Below are positions 7,973-17,678 of a stretch of DNA of 64,000 nucleotides, piece by piece; within the stretch, counting starts at the first letter, position 1; each line of letters opens with the position of its first letter. Location: the NCBI RefSeq assembly GCF_002846555.1, contig NZ_PJMS01000001.1:5918455-5982454 (forward strand), given 5' to 3'. The notes under the pieces were generated by a model. That model worked only from the letters and a program-made list of their open reading frames with translations. It had not been told where the DNA came from and did no database searches. The position numbers were made by a program, and so were the translations under genes. The DNA comes from Aquimarina sp. MAR_2010_214 (GTDB taxonomy: Bacteria; Bacteroidota; Bacteroidia; Flavobacteriales; Flavobacteriaceae).

Positions 7973-8296
7973 TTACTTAACTACTATCACATCATACTTG
8001 GTACTAGCAATTGTTATTTTATTTTTTTCAATAAAAATAACCTTCTTACAAATCTGTAACTTATCAGTGAGTAGTTCGGTTACCAATTTCAATCTGATTT
8101 TTTGTCCTGAGTCAATAAGGTTTTGATATGAATATTTGGTAATTGGTTCATAATCCTTTTTAGACATGTAAACAATAAAGGTCGAATCTGAATCAGTTTT
8201 AAGGTAAATAAATGGACTATTTAGCAACTTGTGTTCTTCTAATAATTCAATATGAGGAATTATTATAGAATCTTGTTTTCCAATTTGATATTCCAA
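7973..8296 (-). CDS. Hypothetical protein downstream of AbiEii
   Basis: A 107-residue open frame that overlaps the 3' end of the AbiEii gene by 34 bp and would start at TTG 8296. The sequence is well mixed (IIIPHIELLEEHKLLNSPFI, VYMSKKDYEPITKYSYQNLI, KVIFIEKNKITIASTKYDVI) and looks protein-like, but I do not recognise a family and no ATG is available near the 5' end. It could be a third cistron of the AbiE operon or the surviving tail of a longer gene. Confidence 0.35.
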   Translation of the reverse strand: MEYQIGKQDSIIIPHIELLEEHKLLNSPFIYLKTDSDSTFIVYMSKKDYEPITKYSYQNLIDSGQKIRLKLVTELLTDKLQICKKVIFIEKNKITIASTKYDVIVVK

Positions 8297-9255
8297 TCAA
8301 TCGATACTATTCTTTTCTGAATTAGGATTAAGGTATTTAATAATTCTGTTTCATTTGGAAAAGAACCATAAACCAAGTTTTTAAAGTCAGACTCATAAAC
8401 AATTTTCAAATCGTTCCACACTTTTTCAGGTTTTTTAAATATTAGTGAATTAACAGGATGAGTTTTCAACCATTCATTGTTATTTTTAAAACTTATTACA
8501 TCATCTTGAGCAACTTTTAATAACATGTTGTCAAATTCTTTTGACTTAAAAAAGGTAAGCAGTTCTTTTACAGAAAGAAGTTGGTGTAAGTCATATACGT
8601 GTCTAATCTTATTCCTTAAATCTGTAATGGGATTTTCACCATACGAGAACCGAACTAAACTCATTATTTTTTCGCAAATAGTCCTGCTTGGTTCTAAAAC
8701 AAGTACATTGAATGGTAATAAATCTTGTTCTTTAGCGATTTTGCTTTGTCCATTATTCATCATCATCTCACCAACAAAAGAGCAAACACTTTTAGTTGTA
8801 TAAGGTTCAAAATACCCAAGCCAAGTAGCTTCCACTACAATAGCATCTCTTACTTGACCATAATTTCCTTTGAATTCTTTGTTGTATGAGTGTGCTGTTT
8901 TACGATTCATTCCCATTTTGTGAGTTAAACCTACTATCTCTATTTCTGGCAGTACATCTTTCACTACACTACTAATCGTTCTTATTTTAGTTGTAAGTTT
9001 ATTATTTGATTCTCCCTCTCTTCTTAAAACAACTAGGTCAATATCTTCTGAAAATCTTTCAATTATGTTGTAACATTTAGATAATGCTGTTCCTCCTTTG
9101 AAAACTGTATCACTACCAATTTTATCATTGAATATTGTAAAGAGTGCATATGTTACCCAATAATCTTTTTCTACAAATATTGCAGGTATTTGCATTTGGT
9201 CAGATGTAAACTGTACAGCTTGTCTAAATAGCTTTTTGTCTAGATGAAGTTTCAT
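8263..9255 (-). CDS. abiEii: AbiEii/AbiGii-family nucleotidyltransferase toxin
   Basis: A 330-residue protein. It opens MKLHLDKKLFRQAVQFTSDQ and VEKDYWVTYALF, as in the AbiEii family, and carries the nucleotidyltransferase core KGGTALSKCYNIIERFSEDIDLV, i.e. GG(T/S)...DxD, near residues 54-76. AbiEii is the toxin of type IV toxin-antitoxin/abortive infection systems. It acts in the cytoplasm as a nucleotidyltransferase. Its ATG overlaps the stop of the upstream antitoxin gene (ATGA), so the two are translationally coupled. The later part (LVLEPSRTICEKIMSLVRFS and HVYDLHQLL) is also typical of the family, and the length is normal. Confidence 0.88.
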   Translation of the reverse strand: MKLHLDKKLFRQAVQFTSDQMQIPAIFVEKDYWVTYALFTIFNDKIGSDTVFKGGTALSKCYNIIERFSEDIDLVVLRREGESNNKLTTKIRTISSVVKDVLPEIEIVGLTHKMGMNRKTAHSYNKEFKGNYGQVRDAIVVEATWLGYFEPYTTKSVCSFVGEMMMNNGQSKIAKEQDLLPFNVLVLEPSRTICEKIMSLVRFSYGENPITDLRNKIRHVYDLHQLLSVKELLTFFKSKEFDNMLLKVAQDDVISFKNNNEWLKTHPVNSLIFKKPEKVWNDLKIVYESDFKNLVYGSFPNETELLNTLILIQKRIVSIDWNIKLENKIL

Positions 9256-9995
9256 ATGATATTCCAGTTAGAAGCTTTAGTTAATGCTTTTTTTGCACCA
9301 GGAATCTCATATTTAGTAATTGGATTTAGAGATTCTTTCAAGCTAATGGTTATTGATTTATTTTGTATTTCATCTAACAATGCACCTAATAAAGCTCTTG
9401 TAGATGGAGGATACTTTAAAGAAAGTCGTATTAATTCTTTCTTATCATCTAAATTCAATTTTCTAATTATTTCCAAAAACCTTAAACAAGATTTTTTTAT
9501 GGTAGTGTCGGGTATTTTCTTTACATACTTAATTGAATCTAGAACCTGTAACAGAGGAATATTTTTTTTGGTAATTATATTTTTTTGTTTGATAAATGAT
9601 ATAGTATAACGCTCTCGTTTAAATTTAGGGCGAGTTTGATTTTTTCCTATTTGTAATATACTACTAACTTGGGTTGTTAACCCTAGCTTATTATATATAC
9701 TATAACCAGTGAGGTATCCAACTACTTTACCATCTTCATTTATTAAGTCTTTAACTATTTGTTCTTGATTAGGCTGAAGACTACCAAAAGGAGTTTTTTC
9801 AGGTTTAAAGTACTTTCCTTTTGATAGTTTTTCAATTTTGCCTGAATTTACCATACGATTTAAGGCTTTGATGATTGCTTCTTTTTTATTCACATCAATA
9901 TTAAAGTCTTCATAGGTGAAAATATACCCCTTTGGCAATCGATCTATCGTATTTCTAATATATTCAGTTACTTTCAATGTTTGTTGTTTATTCAA
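9252..9995 (-). CDS. abiEi: AbiEi-type antitoxin / transcriptional regulator (DUF6088-like)
   Basis: A 247-residue protein whose N-terminus is a winged helix: VTEYIRNTIDRLPKGYIFTY, ALNRMVNSGKIEKLSKGKYF. It continues with GYLTGYSIYNKLGLTTQVSS and VLDSIKYVKKIPD, as in DUF6088/AbiEi antitoxins. It is expected to repress its own operon and neutralise AbiEii. The start is uncertain: TTG at 9995 coincides with a -7-like box, and a second TTG lies at 9977; there is no suitable ATG. The inverted repeat 10008-10037 upstream is the likely binding site. Confidence 0.82.
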   Translation of the reverse strand: MNKQQTLKVTEYIRNTIDRLPKGYIFTYEDFNIDVNKKEAIIKALNRMVNSGKIEKLSKGKYFKPEKTPFGSLQPNQEQIVKDLINEDGKVVGYLTGYSIYNKLGLTTQVSSILQIGKNQTRPKFKRERYTISFIKQKNIITKKNIPLLQVLDSIKYVKKIPDTTIKKSCLRFLEIIRKLNLDDKKELIRLSLKYPPSTRALLGALLDEIQNKSITISLKESLNPITKYEIPGAKKALTKASNWNII

Positions 9996-10037
9996 AAATA
10001 GTAAAAATGTCCAGTTTTTTAACTAATAAACTGGACA
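9993..10037 (-). promoter_or_regulatory. abiE promoter box and palindromic operator
   Basis: TGTCCAGTTT (10008-10017) and AAACTGGACA (10028-10037) are perfect 10-bp inverted repeats separated by 10 bp. On the minus strand they are followed by TATTTTTG (10000-9993), which fits the TAnnTTTG -7 box. AbiEi proteins are known to autoregulate by binding inverted repeats in their promoter, which is the suggested use here. Confidence 0.5.
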
Positions 10038-10065
10038 AAAAAATGATTTATTTGGAAATTAATAC

Positions 10066-10113
10066 TGTGGAGCTTATCTTTGCGGTGCAAGCACCGCAAA
10101 GATAAGCTCCACA
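10066..10113. repeat. 23-bp-stem hairpin downstream of cobN
   Basis: The segment is an almost complete palindrome: 10066-10088 pairs perfectly with 10091-10113, with AGCTTATCTTTGCGG in the stem. It lies between the end of cobN and the abiE operator. No T-run follows on either strand, so it looks more like a REP-type element than a simple terminator, although it may still end or protect the cobN transcript. Confidence 0.6.
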
Positions 10114-10252
10114 CCCTTTCTTCTTTATTTAATAATTTTTAGAGTACTGTTTTTAGATGACGTACAACAATGTTTTCTCTATATGCATCTACAAATCTAC
10201 TGGTTTTTATCCGATCTAAAACATTAAGCTGTTAGCCTAAAAGAAGATATAC

Positions 10253-13200
10253 TTACTCTATCAATCCTTCACCTTCCATATACAACTCCTCTAATTGTTC
10301 TTTAACCTCATCAGATGGATTTGCCCACATCCCTCGTTGTATCGCTTCCAACAAGCGTTCGCTCATATCTTTTAAGGCCCAGGGGTTATTTTGGGTAATA
10401 AATTCTTTGTTTTCGGGAGTTAACAAATAGCTTTCTGTAATTCCTTCATACATAAAATCATCAATTAGGTTTGTTGTGGCATCATAGGCAAACAGATAAT
10501 CTAAAGTGGCAGCCATCTCAAAAGCTCCTTTATATCCATGCCGTTGTACTCCAGCAATCCATTTCGGATTTATTACCCGTGAGCGGTATACTTTTAGTAA
10601 TTCTTCTTTCAGTGTTTTTATCTTGGGGGTTTCTGGTCGGGAATGATCACCAAAATAGATTTTAGCTTCATTACCTTTTACGGTTTTTACAGCATTGGCC
10701 AATCCCCCATGAAACTGATAGTAATCATCACTATCCAAAATATCATGCTCCCTGTTATCCTGGTTTTGCATTACAATCTGCATCGCTTGTAATCGATATT
10801 GAAACGATTCATGTGCAGAAACTCCCTTTTTAGAATTGCCATAGGCATATCCACTCCAATTGATATATACTTTAGCGAGATCTTCCTGGGTTTGCCAGTT
10901 CTTCTCATCGATTACTGCTTGCAGTCCTGCTCCATATGCTCCCGGTTTAGAACCAAACACACGATATAAAGCGCGTTGCGAAGCTTCCTCTTGTGGTAAT
11001 CCTTGCTCCTGCCATTGTGATTGTTCTGTCAAAAATCGTTTTCGAATCGGGTTATCCTCCACAGGTTCCTCCAGATTTGCCAAACGTGTTACCACCGCAT
11101 TAAACAGATTGATCACATCTGGAAATGCGTCTCTAAAAAATCCTGAGATCCGTAATGTAACATCTACTCTGGGTCTTCCTAATGCTATTAAGGGGATTAC
11201 CTCAAAATCGGTAACTCTGCGATTGGCATTTTTCCATAACGGGCGTACTCCCATTAATGCAAATGCTTGTGCAATATCATCTCCCCCTGTACGCATAGTA
11301 GAGGTTCCCCATACCGAAACTCCAATGGTTTCGGGGTAATCACCGTTTTCCTGCAAATATCGATCAATAATCAACTGTGCGCTTTTCTCTCCCAAACGGT
11401 AGGCTGTTTCGGTAGGAATAGTACGTACATCTACAGAATAAAAATTTCTTCCGGTAGGCAACAAATCCAATCGACCTCGTGTTGGTGCTCCCGATGGCCC
11501 AGAGGGAACATAGCATCCATTAAGACCTCCTAATAAATAATGGAGTTCGTCTGTAGTTTGTTGTACTGCAACTAAAGTAGTAGATTTTATATGTCGTACT
11601 ATTTGATTCAAGAAAGGATACTCTTCGGCAAGGATTTCTTTTTCTAAATACGTAATCAATTGTCTTTTTGCAATACCTTCTAATTGTTGAGTCACATGCC
11701 CTGCAGTTTTACAAAAAACACCTTCAATAGTCAACTCCATAGGTTCTGTATAAGCAACCTCAAGAATGTTTTTGGTGATTCCTAAATCTTTGGCTAGTGC
11801 TTGTGTGATTCCTTCCTGTTGATATCCTGGTACGCGATGCAATGCTATTAACAAATCAATGAGCTGTTCATCTACAGGGGCTTTCCCAAAAATGTGGAGT
11901 CCATCTCTGATTTGTGCTTCTTTTAATTCACATAAATATCCGTCTAATTTGACCAATAATTCATCTACATCGTCTGAGGCGATTCCCAAATCCACATTTA
12001 ATTTGGTTTGTGTAACCAGATCTGCTATTTCTTTTTCTAATACTCGTGACCGTTTGGGGTCTAAGGTAGACGCTTCATAATATTCATCTACCAGATGTTC
12101 CAATTTCATTAGACTACCATAACTTTCTGCACGGGTCATCGGTGGAATTAAATGGTCTATGATCACTGCTTGATTGCGTCGTTTTGCCTGTGTTCCTTCT
12201 CCAGGGTCATTAATGATAAACGGGTAAAAGTGTGGTAATGCTCCAAATACAGCTGCAGGAAAGCAAGTTTCGGGATCTAGTGATACACTTTTTCCGGGTA
12301 ACCACTCCAGGTTTCCATGTTTTCCTAAATGGATCACTGCATCTGCCTGATAATTTTGTTGTAACCAAAAATAATAGGCGAGATATTGATAGGTTGGTGG
12401 CAGATCAGGAGAATGATAGATTGCCTGTGGATCCTGATTATACCCTCTGGAAGGTTGAATACTCACAAAGATATTTCCCAATAAAAATCCGGATACTATA
12501 AATCCATCGCCGGTATAATATGGATCATCTTCTGGTTTCCCCCATTGCGCTGTTACTTTATCCTGTAATGCAGAAGATAATGCCGAAAAACATTTATCAA
12601 AATCTGCTCGATCAAAAGTCAATGCATGCGGCCTGGTCATCGTGGTCGTAACATCATTAGTGGTTACCTGTGTAATCCAATGCATTAGCTCTGTACCACT
12701 CTTTGGTAATTGCTCTCCTATAGTATACCCTTCCGCTTTAAGCGTATCTAATAAAACAATGCAACTTTCGGGGGTATCAAGACCTACTCCATTTGCGAGA
12801 CGACTATCCTTATTGGGGTAATTTGGTAAAATGACCGCTACCTTTTTATCTATATTCTTTTTATACTGTAATGCTGCCCATCGCTGGGCTAATTCTGCCA
12901 TAAAATCGCAGGCAGGAATATGAGCTTCATATTTTAAAATAGAGCTATCGGTAAGTGCATCTTTACTAATTTCTTTTTTAAACGAAACCGCACGACCAAT
13001 AATCCTTCCATCAATTTCGGGTAAGGCGATATTCATAGCAATATCTGTAGGAGGTAACCCAAAGAGTCCATCTTCCCATACTTGCTTATTAGCAGTAGAA
13101 AATATGGCTTGCAAAACGGGAACTCTAAGTTTTTCGAAGATAAACGTTGAACCGTCCATGGGTTTGATCGTAAATCCTGTAGTATTAATAATAGTATGCA

Positions 13201-13999
13201 CATCACGCTTCCCGTTATGCGTCATTAATGCTTCTATCTGATCTAACAATTTAGGATCTCGCAGGTTGCTGGCAAAAACTACAAAGGCATTTATTCCTCG
13301 TTCCTGAAGTACTGTACTGATCACATGCAACGGCTCCATATTATCCGATAGAAAATGAGTGCGATATCCTAACAATGCCACATTAGGCTTGGAGGTATCT
13401 ATAGTGTTTTCCAAAGCCTCTTGAGTAGTCATTCCTAACGCTGTAGTATACAGAAATACGTCTGCAATACCTATAGCAGATACAATCGGAAGTTGTATAT
13501 CAAAGAAATGAGTTCGTAAATAATTAAATAAGGCAACAGCATTTTCTTTTCCTCCTTCTTGTAAATATTGTCGACACTGATGTACAATTTGTATATCGAC
13601 AGATGACAACTGCATTAGCTCAAAATCCGGTTCATGAGCTGGTAAAAATAATATCGTATTACCTGTTTGCTCTTGTAAACTCACCAAAGATTCTACCAAA
13701 TACTTGTAGTAACTGATTCCCCCTAGCATACTACAAACAATAACTTTGGCTTTACTCAATACTTCTTCGAGATAGGTATCTATTGTCAATTCTTGTTTGA
13801 GATATACCAGGTTGGTCATTCGTAAACTAGGCAATTTATCTCCTTCGGCTTCGTGTAGTTCCTTATACGCCTCATTTAAGGTATGAATTTCGGTATCTCC
13901 TGCACTCAGAAATACAATATCTCCCGGTTGCTGATCGATATAAAAGATCCCATCGTCATTGGGGTTCCACCCTCCAGGTATGGTTGCGATTAGATGCAT
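10253..13999 (-). CDS. cobN: Cobaltochelatase large subunit CobN
   Basis: A 1248-residue protein of the CobN/BchH/ChlH family, normal for CobN. Landmarks are MHLIATIPGGWNPNDDGIFY at the start, ALLGYRTHFLSDNMEPLHVI, VHLGKHGNLEWLPGKSVSLD (the HGxxEWLPGK signature), FYPFIINDPGEGTQAKRR and CYVPSGPSGAPTRGRLDLLP. CobN binds the corrinoid and inserts Co2+ with ATP hydrolysed by AAA+ partner subunits. The AAA+/von Willebrand partner here is the ChlI/D-like gene at 15508-17172. The ATG overlaps the cbiA stop region by 10 bp, so cbiA and cobN are coupled. It is the last gene of the minus-strand cobalamin series. Confidence 0.96.
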   Translation of the reverse strand: MHLIATIPGGWNPNDDGIFYIDQQPGDIVFLSAGDTEIHTLNEAYKELHEAEGDKLPSLRMTNLVYLKQELTIDTYLEEVLSKAKVIVCSMLGGISYYKYLVESLVSLQEQTGNTILFLPAHEPDFELMQLSSVDIQIVHQCRQYLQEGGKENAVALFNYLRTHFFDIQLPIVSAIGIADVFLYTTALGMTTQEALENTIDTSKPNVALLGYRTHFLSDNMEPLHVISTVLQERGINAFVVFASNLRDPKLLDQIEALMTHNGKRDVHTIINTTGFTIKPMDGSTFIFEKLRVPVLQAIFSTANKQVWEDGLFGLPPTDIAMNIALPEIDGRIIGRAVSFKKEISKDALTDSSILKYEAHIPACDFMAELAQRWAALQYKKNIDKKVAVILPNYPNKDSRLANGVGLDTPESCIVLLDTLKAEGYTIGEQLPKSGTELMHWITQVTTNDVTTTMTRPHALTFDRADFDKCFSALSSALQDKVTAQWGKPEDDPYYTGDGFIVSGFLLGNIFVSIQPSRGYNQDPQAIYHSPDLPPTYQYLAYYFWLQQNYQADAVIHLGKHGNLEWLPGKSVSLDPETCFPAAVFGALPHFYPFIINDPGEGTQAKRRNQAVIIDHLIPPMTRAESYGSLMKLEHLVDEYYEASTLDPKRSRVLEKEIADLVTQTKLNVDLGIASDDVDELLVKLDGYLCELKEAQIRDGLHIFGKAPVDEQLIDLLIALHRVPGYQQEGITQALAKDLGITKNILEVAYTEPMELTIEGVFCKTAGHVTQQLEGIAKRQLITYLEKEILAEEYPFLNQIVRHIKSTTLVAVQQTTDELHYLLGGLNGCYVPSGPSGAPTRGRLDLLPTGRNFYSVDVRTIPTETAYRLGEKSAQLIIDRYLQENGDYPETIGVSVWGTSTMRTGGDDIAQAFALMGVRPLWKNANRRVTDFEVIPLIALGRPRVDVTLRISGFFRDAFPDVINLFNAVVTRLANLEEPVEDNPIRKRFLTEQSQWQEQGLPQEEASQRALYRVFGSKPGAYGAGLQAVIDEKNWQTQEDLAKVYINWSGYAYGNSKKGVSAHESFQYRLQAMQIVMQNQDNREHDILDSDDYYQFHGGLANAVKTVKGNEAKIYFGDHSRPETPKIKTLKEELLKVYRSRVINPKWIAGVQRHGYKGAFEMAATLDYLFAYDATTNLIDDFMYEGITESYLLTPENKEFITQNNPWALKDMSERLLEAIQRGMWANPSDEVKEQLEELYMEGEGLIE

Positions 14000-15285
14000 A
14001 AGTCTACAGATTCTTCTAACGCTGCCCAGTACAAATGAATGTAGCTGGCATATACGTTTTGATGTTGATATATTTTTGTGGAAACTTCTTTTTCTCTTGC
14101 AGAAAACACTTGCCCTACAGTGGGTATACTATTGTCGTTTAGTACTTTGGAATAATGAAATTCGTGTCCCCAAATTTCTAAATCATTACACACTACTTTT
14201 CGATATCCTAACGATAATTTTTTGTGTTGCATAGAAGTATGAAACGGAAATATTCCTACCATATCATACTCCTTACCTTCTTCATCAATAATGGTATTTC
14301 CCAGATACATCATCCCACCACATTCTGCCAGGATTTTCGTTCCTTGATTAGCTGCCTCTTTTAGTTGATCTTTCATTAGTGCATTATTAGATAGCGCTTC
14401 CAGATATAATTCGGGATATCCTCCTGCCAGATATATCATATCTGCTTCAGGGAGTTTCTGGTCATGAATCGGACTAAAATATATGATTTCTCCAATAGCT
14501 TCTAGCCATTTTAGATTTTGAAGATAGGTAAATGTAAATGCTTCATCTTTTGCTACAGCTATCTTATATTTTTTTTCTGAAGTTATACTAGCCGATGCTT
14601 CATGATCTATTTTAGGAACTACTTTTGCATATTTTAAAAGTGTTGGTAACGATATATGTGTTGCGATATGTGAGGCTGCTTTTTCAATAACATTTTCAAA
14701 AGCACCATCGATATGTAATCCCAAATGACGTGAGGGAATTGCAATTTCTTCATTCGGCGGAATGTATCCTAAAGATGGAATTCCTACAGTATCACATGCT
14801 TCTTTAAGAAAGGCATAATGTGATTCTGTTTTTATAAAATTAAAAATAACGCCCGCGATCTTAACTTCGGGGTCAAACGTTTTTAATCCATGTAAGATTG
14901 GAGCAATCGTATATGCCATAGCACTGGCATTAACCACTAGGATTACCGGAATATCCAATAATTTAGCTATCGCTGCCGAGCTTCCCTGGTCTTTTACTGC
15001 ACCATCAAACAATCCCATCACTCCTTCTACAATACTAATATCGGCAGACGCACTATAATGTTCAAAAACAGTATTCACATGTTCCTTAGGCATCATCACA
15101 GTATCTAAATTCACCGCTGATTTTCGGGCGGCAGTACTGTGATGAATCGTATCAATATAATCGGGTCCACATTTAAAAGTTTGCACAGTATTCCCCTGGT
15201 TACTAAACCAACGAGACATCCCTAGTGTAAGTGTTGTTTTTCCCGAATTACTCCACGGAGCAGCTATTAAAAATGCTTTGGACAT
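13990..15285 (-). CDS. cbiA: Cobyrinate a,c-diamide synthase CbiA/CobB
   Basis: A 431-residue, two-domain amidotransferase. The N-terminal dethiobiotin-synthetase-like ATPase has the P-loop APWSNSGKTTLTLG near residue 8 and DYIDTIHHS and VEGVMGLFDG motifs. The C-terminal class-I glutaminase has YLAGGYPELYLEALSNN and the nucleophile segment ILAECGGMMYLG near residue 320, and ends HFHYSKV-type (GHEFHYSKVL) and SYIHLYW. It amidates the a and c side chains of (hydrogeno)byrinate using glutamine and ATP. It overlaps cobN at its 3' end. The 222-bp gap to the chelatase subunit upstream holds a REP-like palindrome. Confidence 0.95.
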   Translation of the reverse strand: MSKAFLIAAPWSNSGKTTLTLGMSRWFSNQGNTVQTFKCGPDYIDTIHHSTAARKSAVNLDTVMMPKEHVNTVFEHYSASADISIVEGVMGLFDGAVKDQGSSAAIAKLLDIPVILVVNASAMAYTIAPILHGLKTFDPEVKIAGVIFNFIKTESHYAFLKEACDTVGIPSLGYIPPNEEIAIPSRHLGLHIDGAFENVIEKAASHIATHISLPTLLKYAKVVPKIDHEASASITSEKKYKIAVAKDEAFTFTYLQNLKWLEAIGEIIYFSPIHDQKLPEADMIYLAGGYPELYLEALSNNALMKDQLKEAANQGTKILAECGGMMYLGNTIIDEEGKEYDMVGIFPFHTSMQHKKLSLGYRKVVCNDLEIWGHEFHYSKVLNDNSIPTVGQVFSAREKEVSTKIYQHQNVYASYIHLYWAALEESVDLCI

Positions 15286-15395
15286 ATGGTTTTGTTTAGA
15301 TCGCTACCCTTTTAGAAGTTAGATATTAGACCGCTTCGCTATTAGAAAATAGATCATAAATTATGTTATTTATATTCGTATGGTTTTATTGATTT

Positions 15396-15463
15396 AATGT
15401 CATGCTGAGCTTGTCGAAGCAAATTATCGTAAGAATGCCCTTCGACAAGCTCAGGTTGACATT
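15396..15463. repeat. REP-like inverted repeat (CTGAGCTTGTCGAAG type)
   Basis: Two arms, 15396-15419 and 15440-15463, are imperfect inverted repeats built around CTGAGCTTGTCGAAG and its complement, separated by 20 bp. The motif is familiar as an intergenic palindrome in many bacterial genomes. It lies between the chelatase subunit gene and cbiA and may form an RNA hairpin inside the operon transcript. Confidence 0.6.
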
Positions 15464-15507
15464 CCTTTTTATAATTGTATTTTCTGTTCGCATAATTATT
15501 TAAATCA

Positions 15508-17172
15508 CTAAAAATCAGAAACTGTAGTATAATTCAACTTTAGCTGTTGTGCTAACTGCTTGGCCTTACCTAATCTTACAAACCCTGTTTCGGTATCAAT
15601 AACAGTAGCTTTTTGAATCCTCGCCAGGTATTTTTTATACGTAGTAATTGCATATTGAAATGGGTTTTCTGCTCCCGCATTTATTTTTCCATCTGTAAAA
15701 ACAAATAATTGTACTGTTTGCGTATTTACAGATCGCAGCAATTCATATACTTTAAAAAAAGCAGCTCCCAAATTCGTCTTTCCTCCTGTTTTTAATTGGT
15801 GATTTATATTTGAAATTTCATGGGTATTGGCCGTAAACCCTTGGATAATTTTAGCTGTAGTATCCTGTAAGCCAACTATAGCATACTGGATTTTTTGCAG
15901 AGGATATGACATAATTGTTTTCTCTATGATTCCCTTTAAATATGCCATTTGCTGATCTAGTGCCATAGACGCACTGGTATCAACCAAAAATATAATTCGT
16001 GCCGCGGCTTTCTGTGTTGCTTGTTTATATATTGCTGTAAATTTCCCTGTCTTCAGATATTGTTTTACAGATTGCAATACTGATATTTCTTGTTGTCGTT
16101 CTGCCGGGTGTGACACCGAATATAATTTCTGTGGGGTATCTAAAAGGATTTCCTGTTTTTTAGTTGCTTTTGAAGCTGAAAATTTCAGTCCTTGTTGTAC
16201 AGCTTTGGGTAGCTGAAATGTGTTATTATTTTGTCCGTTTCGAGGTGCACTTTCTTCCTGGGATGTTTGGTTCCCTATATCAGATGGGTTTTCTTTATTC
16301 TGATCTGTTGGAGGTGTATACTCTTTTGCACGATGTTGTAATACAAAAGGGGCTATACTATCTACCATTGCTGCAGTTACCTGTTTCTCATCATAAAATG
16401 CTGCATATGCTCTTGCCGTTTTTAAAAGTAAGATGTCTGCACGCATTCCTTCTACCTGATTAGTAATAGTTAATGTAGCACATTGTTCTTGTATCGATTC
16501 TGGAATAATTACATCATTAAGTCTCTTTTTGGCCAAAATAACCTGATGCTTAACCTGCTGTTCTTCTTCTTGAAATTGTTTATAAAATGCTATTGGATCA
16601 CTATCAAAACTAAGACGTTGCATTGCAATTTTGGTACGTGTCTTCATTTCTTTAGGAGTCTGGATAGTAACACTTAATCCAAATCGATCTAATAACTGTG
16701 GTCGTAAGGCTCCTTCTTCTGGATTCATTGTACCAACAAGGCAAAAACGACTATCCATCCATTGTGAGATTCCTTCGCGCTCCAGATGATACCCTCCTGT
16801 TGCCGAAGCGTCTAATAATACATCCATCAGGTAATCATTGAGGAGATTTACCTCATCGATATACAAAAATCCCTGATGTGCTTGTGCTAGTAATCCTTTA
16901 TCTACAATCGTAGTTTTCTGGTTAATCAATGCTTCCAGATTAATACTCCCTAATACTCGATCTTCGGTAGCGCCAATAGGTAGGTTAACAAATGGAAAAT
17001 CTTCTCCCATCAACTGACTCAACCCTCGTACCATAGTAGTTTTGGCAGTACCTTTATCACCAGTTGCCAGTACTCCTCCTATACTTGGATCTACCAGATT
17101 GAGTAACAAACATAATTTTAAATCTTCCTGATCGGGGATGGCAGTAAAAGGATAGGTATATTTTGGCTTCAT
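15508..17172 (-). CDS. ChlI/ChlD-like chelatase AAA+/VWA subunit, partner of CobN
   Basis: A 554-residue protein that joins the two halves of the chelatase motor. Residues 1 to about 270 are an AAA+ ATPase: Walker A GDKGTAKTTMVRGL near residue 40, GATEDRVLGSINLE, Walker B GFLYIDEVNLLND and FCLVGTMNPEEGALRPQLLD. A polar linker (about 285-340, rich in Q, N, E and S) follows. The C-terminal third is a von Willebrand A domain with MIDAS motif FLVDTSASMAL near residue 396, TGGKTNLGAA and FVFTDGKINAG. In many bacteria such a ChlID-type protein replaces CobS/CobT beside CobN. It is the first of three genes followed by cbiA and cobN. It faces the plus-strand receiver-GT gene across a 506-bp intergenic region. 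Confidence 0.92.
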   Translation of the reverse strand: MKPKYTYPFTAIPDQEDLKLCLLLNLVDPSIGGVLATGDKGTAKTTMVRGLSQLMGEDFPFVNLPIGATEDRVLGSINLEALINQKTTIVDKGLLAQAHQGFLYIDEVNLLNDYLMDVLLDASATGGYHLEREGISQWMDSRFCLVGTMNPEEGALRPQLLDRFGLSVTIQTPKEMKTRTKIAMQRLSFDSDPIAFYKQFQEEEQQVKHQVILAKKRLNDVIIPESIQEQCATLTITNQVEGMRADILLLKTARAYAAFYDEKQVTAAMVDSIAPFVLQHRAKEYTPPTDQNKENPSDIGNQTSQEESAPRNGQNNNTFQLPKAVQQGLKFSASKATKKQEILLDTPQKLYSVSHPAERQQEISVLQSVKQYLKTGKFTAIYKQATQKAAARIIFLVDTSASMALDQQMAYLKGIIEKTIMSYPLQKIQYAIVGLQDTTAKIIQGFTANTHEISNINHQLKTGGKTNLGAAFFKVYELLRSVNTQTVQLFVFTDGKINAGAENPFQYAITTYKKYLARIQKATVIDTETGFVRLGKAKQLAQQLKLNYTTVSDF

Positions 17173-17678
17173 CTGTACTTTTGTATGATTTGTAAAACTA
17201 CGGATTTATATAAGTAGAATTGGTATGCTTTTTTATTTATATCTTCTATTTTCTATATGCACAAAATAAAGAATAATCAGAACTACTCTTACCTCCATAC
17301 TTTTTGGTTACCAATTTTATTTTTGGTGATACCACTTTTAATAACCTCTATTAAGTTCATAAAAAAATTGCAATAGAAATGAATTCTAATCTTTACTCAA
17401 TTATCCTATAAAATCTATCGTATATTATAAAACATTAACACTTTATAAGCTTAGTTCCCTAATAATTCCCTACTTTTAAAATAGTTATTGATTTTCCTTT
17501 TAACAGAAAGGTGCTCGATTTCTAGTCAAAATGTAAACGAATAAAAAACCCTATAAAAATTATATTCGTTAAAGAAGTTCGTCTTCTACTCTTATCTAAT
17601 TACCCCTATTTGTATTTTTTTGAATATACATATATCGATTTTATATACTGAATTGTTATATCGTGAAACCTACATTAA
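17173..17678. other. 506-bp divergent intergenic region
   Basis: This AT-rich stretch separates the divergently transcribed chelatase subunit (minus) and receiver-GT fusion (plus), so it must hold promoters for both. I see T-rich boxes of the Bacteroidota type near 17605-17625 (TATTTGTATTTTTTTG) but no palindrome, riboswitch consensus or coding frame that I can support. Confidence 0.4.

Noticed and set aside
15286..15395. Small gene between cbiA and the chelatase subunit
   Set aside because: No start with a protein-like frame; the gap is accounted for by the REP-like palindrome and leader.
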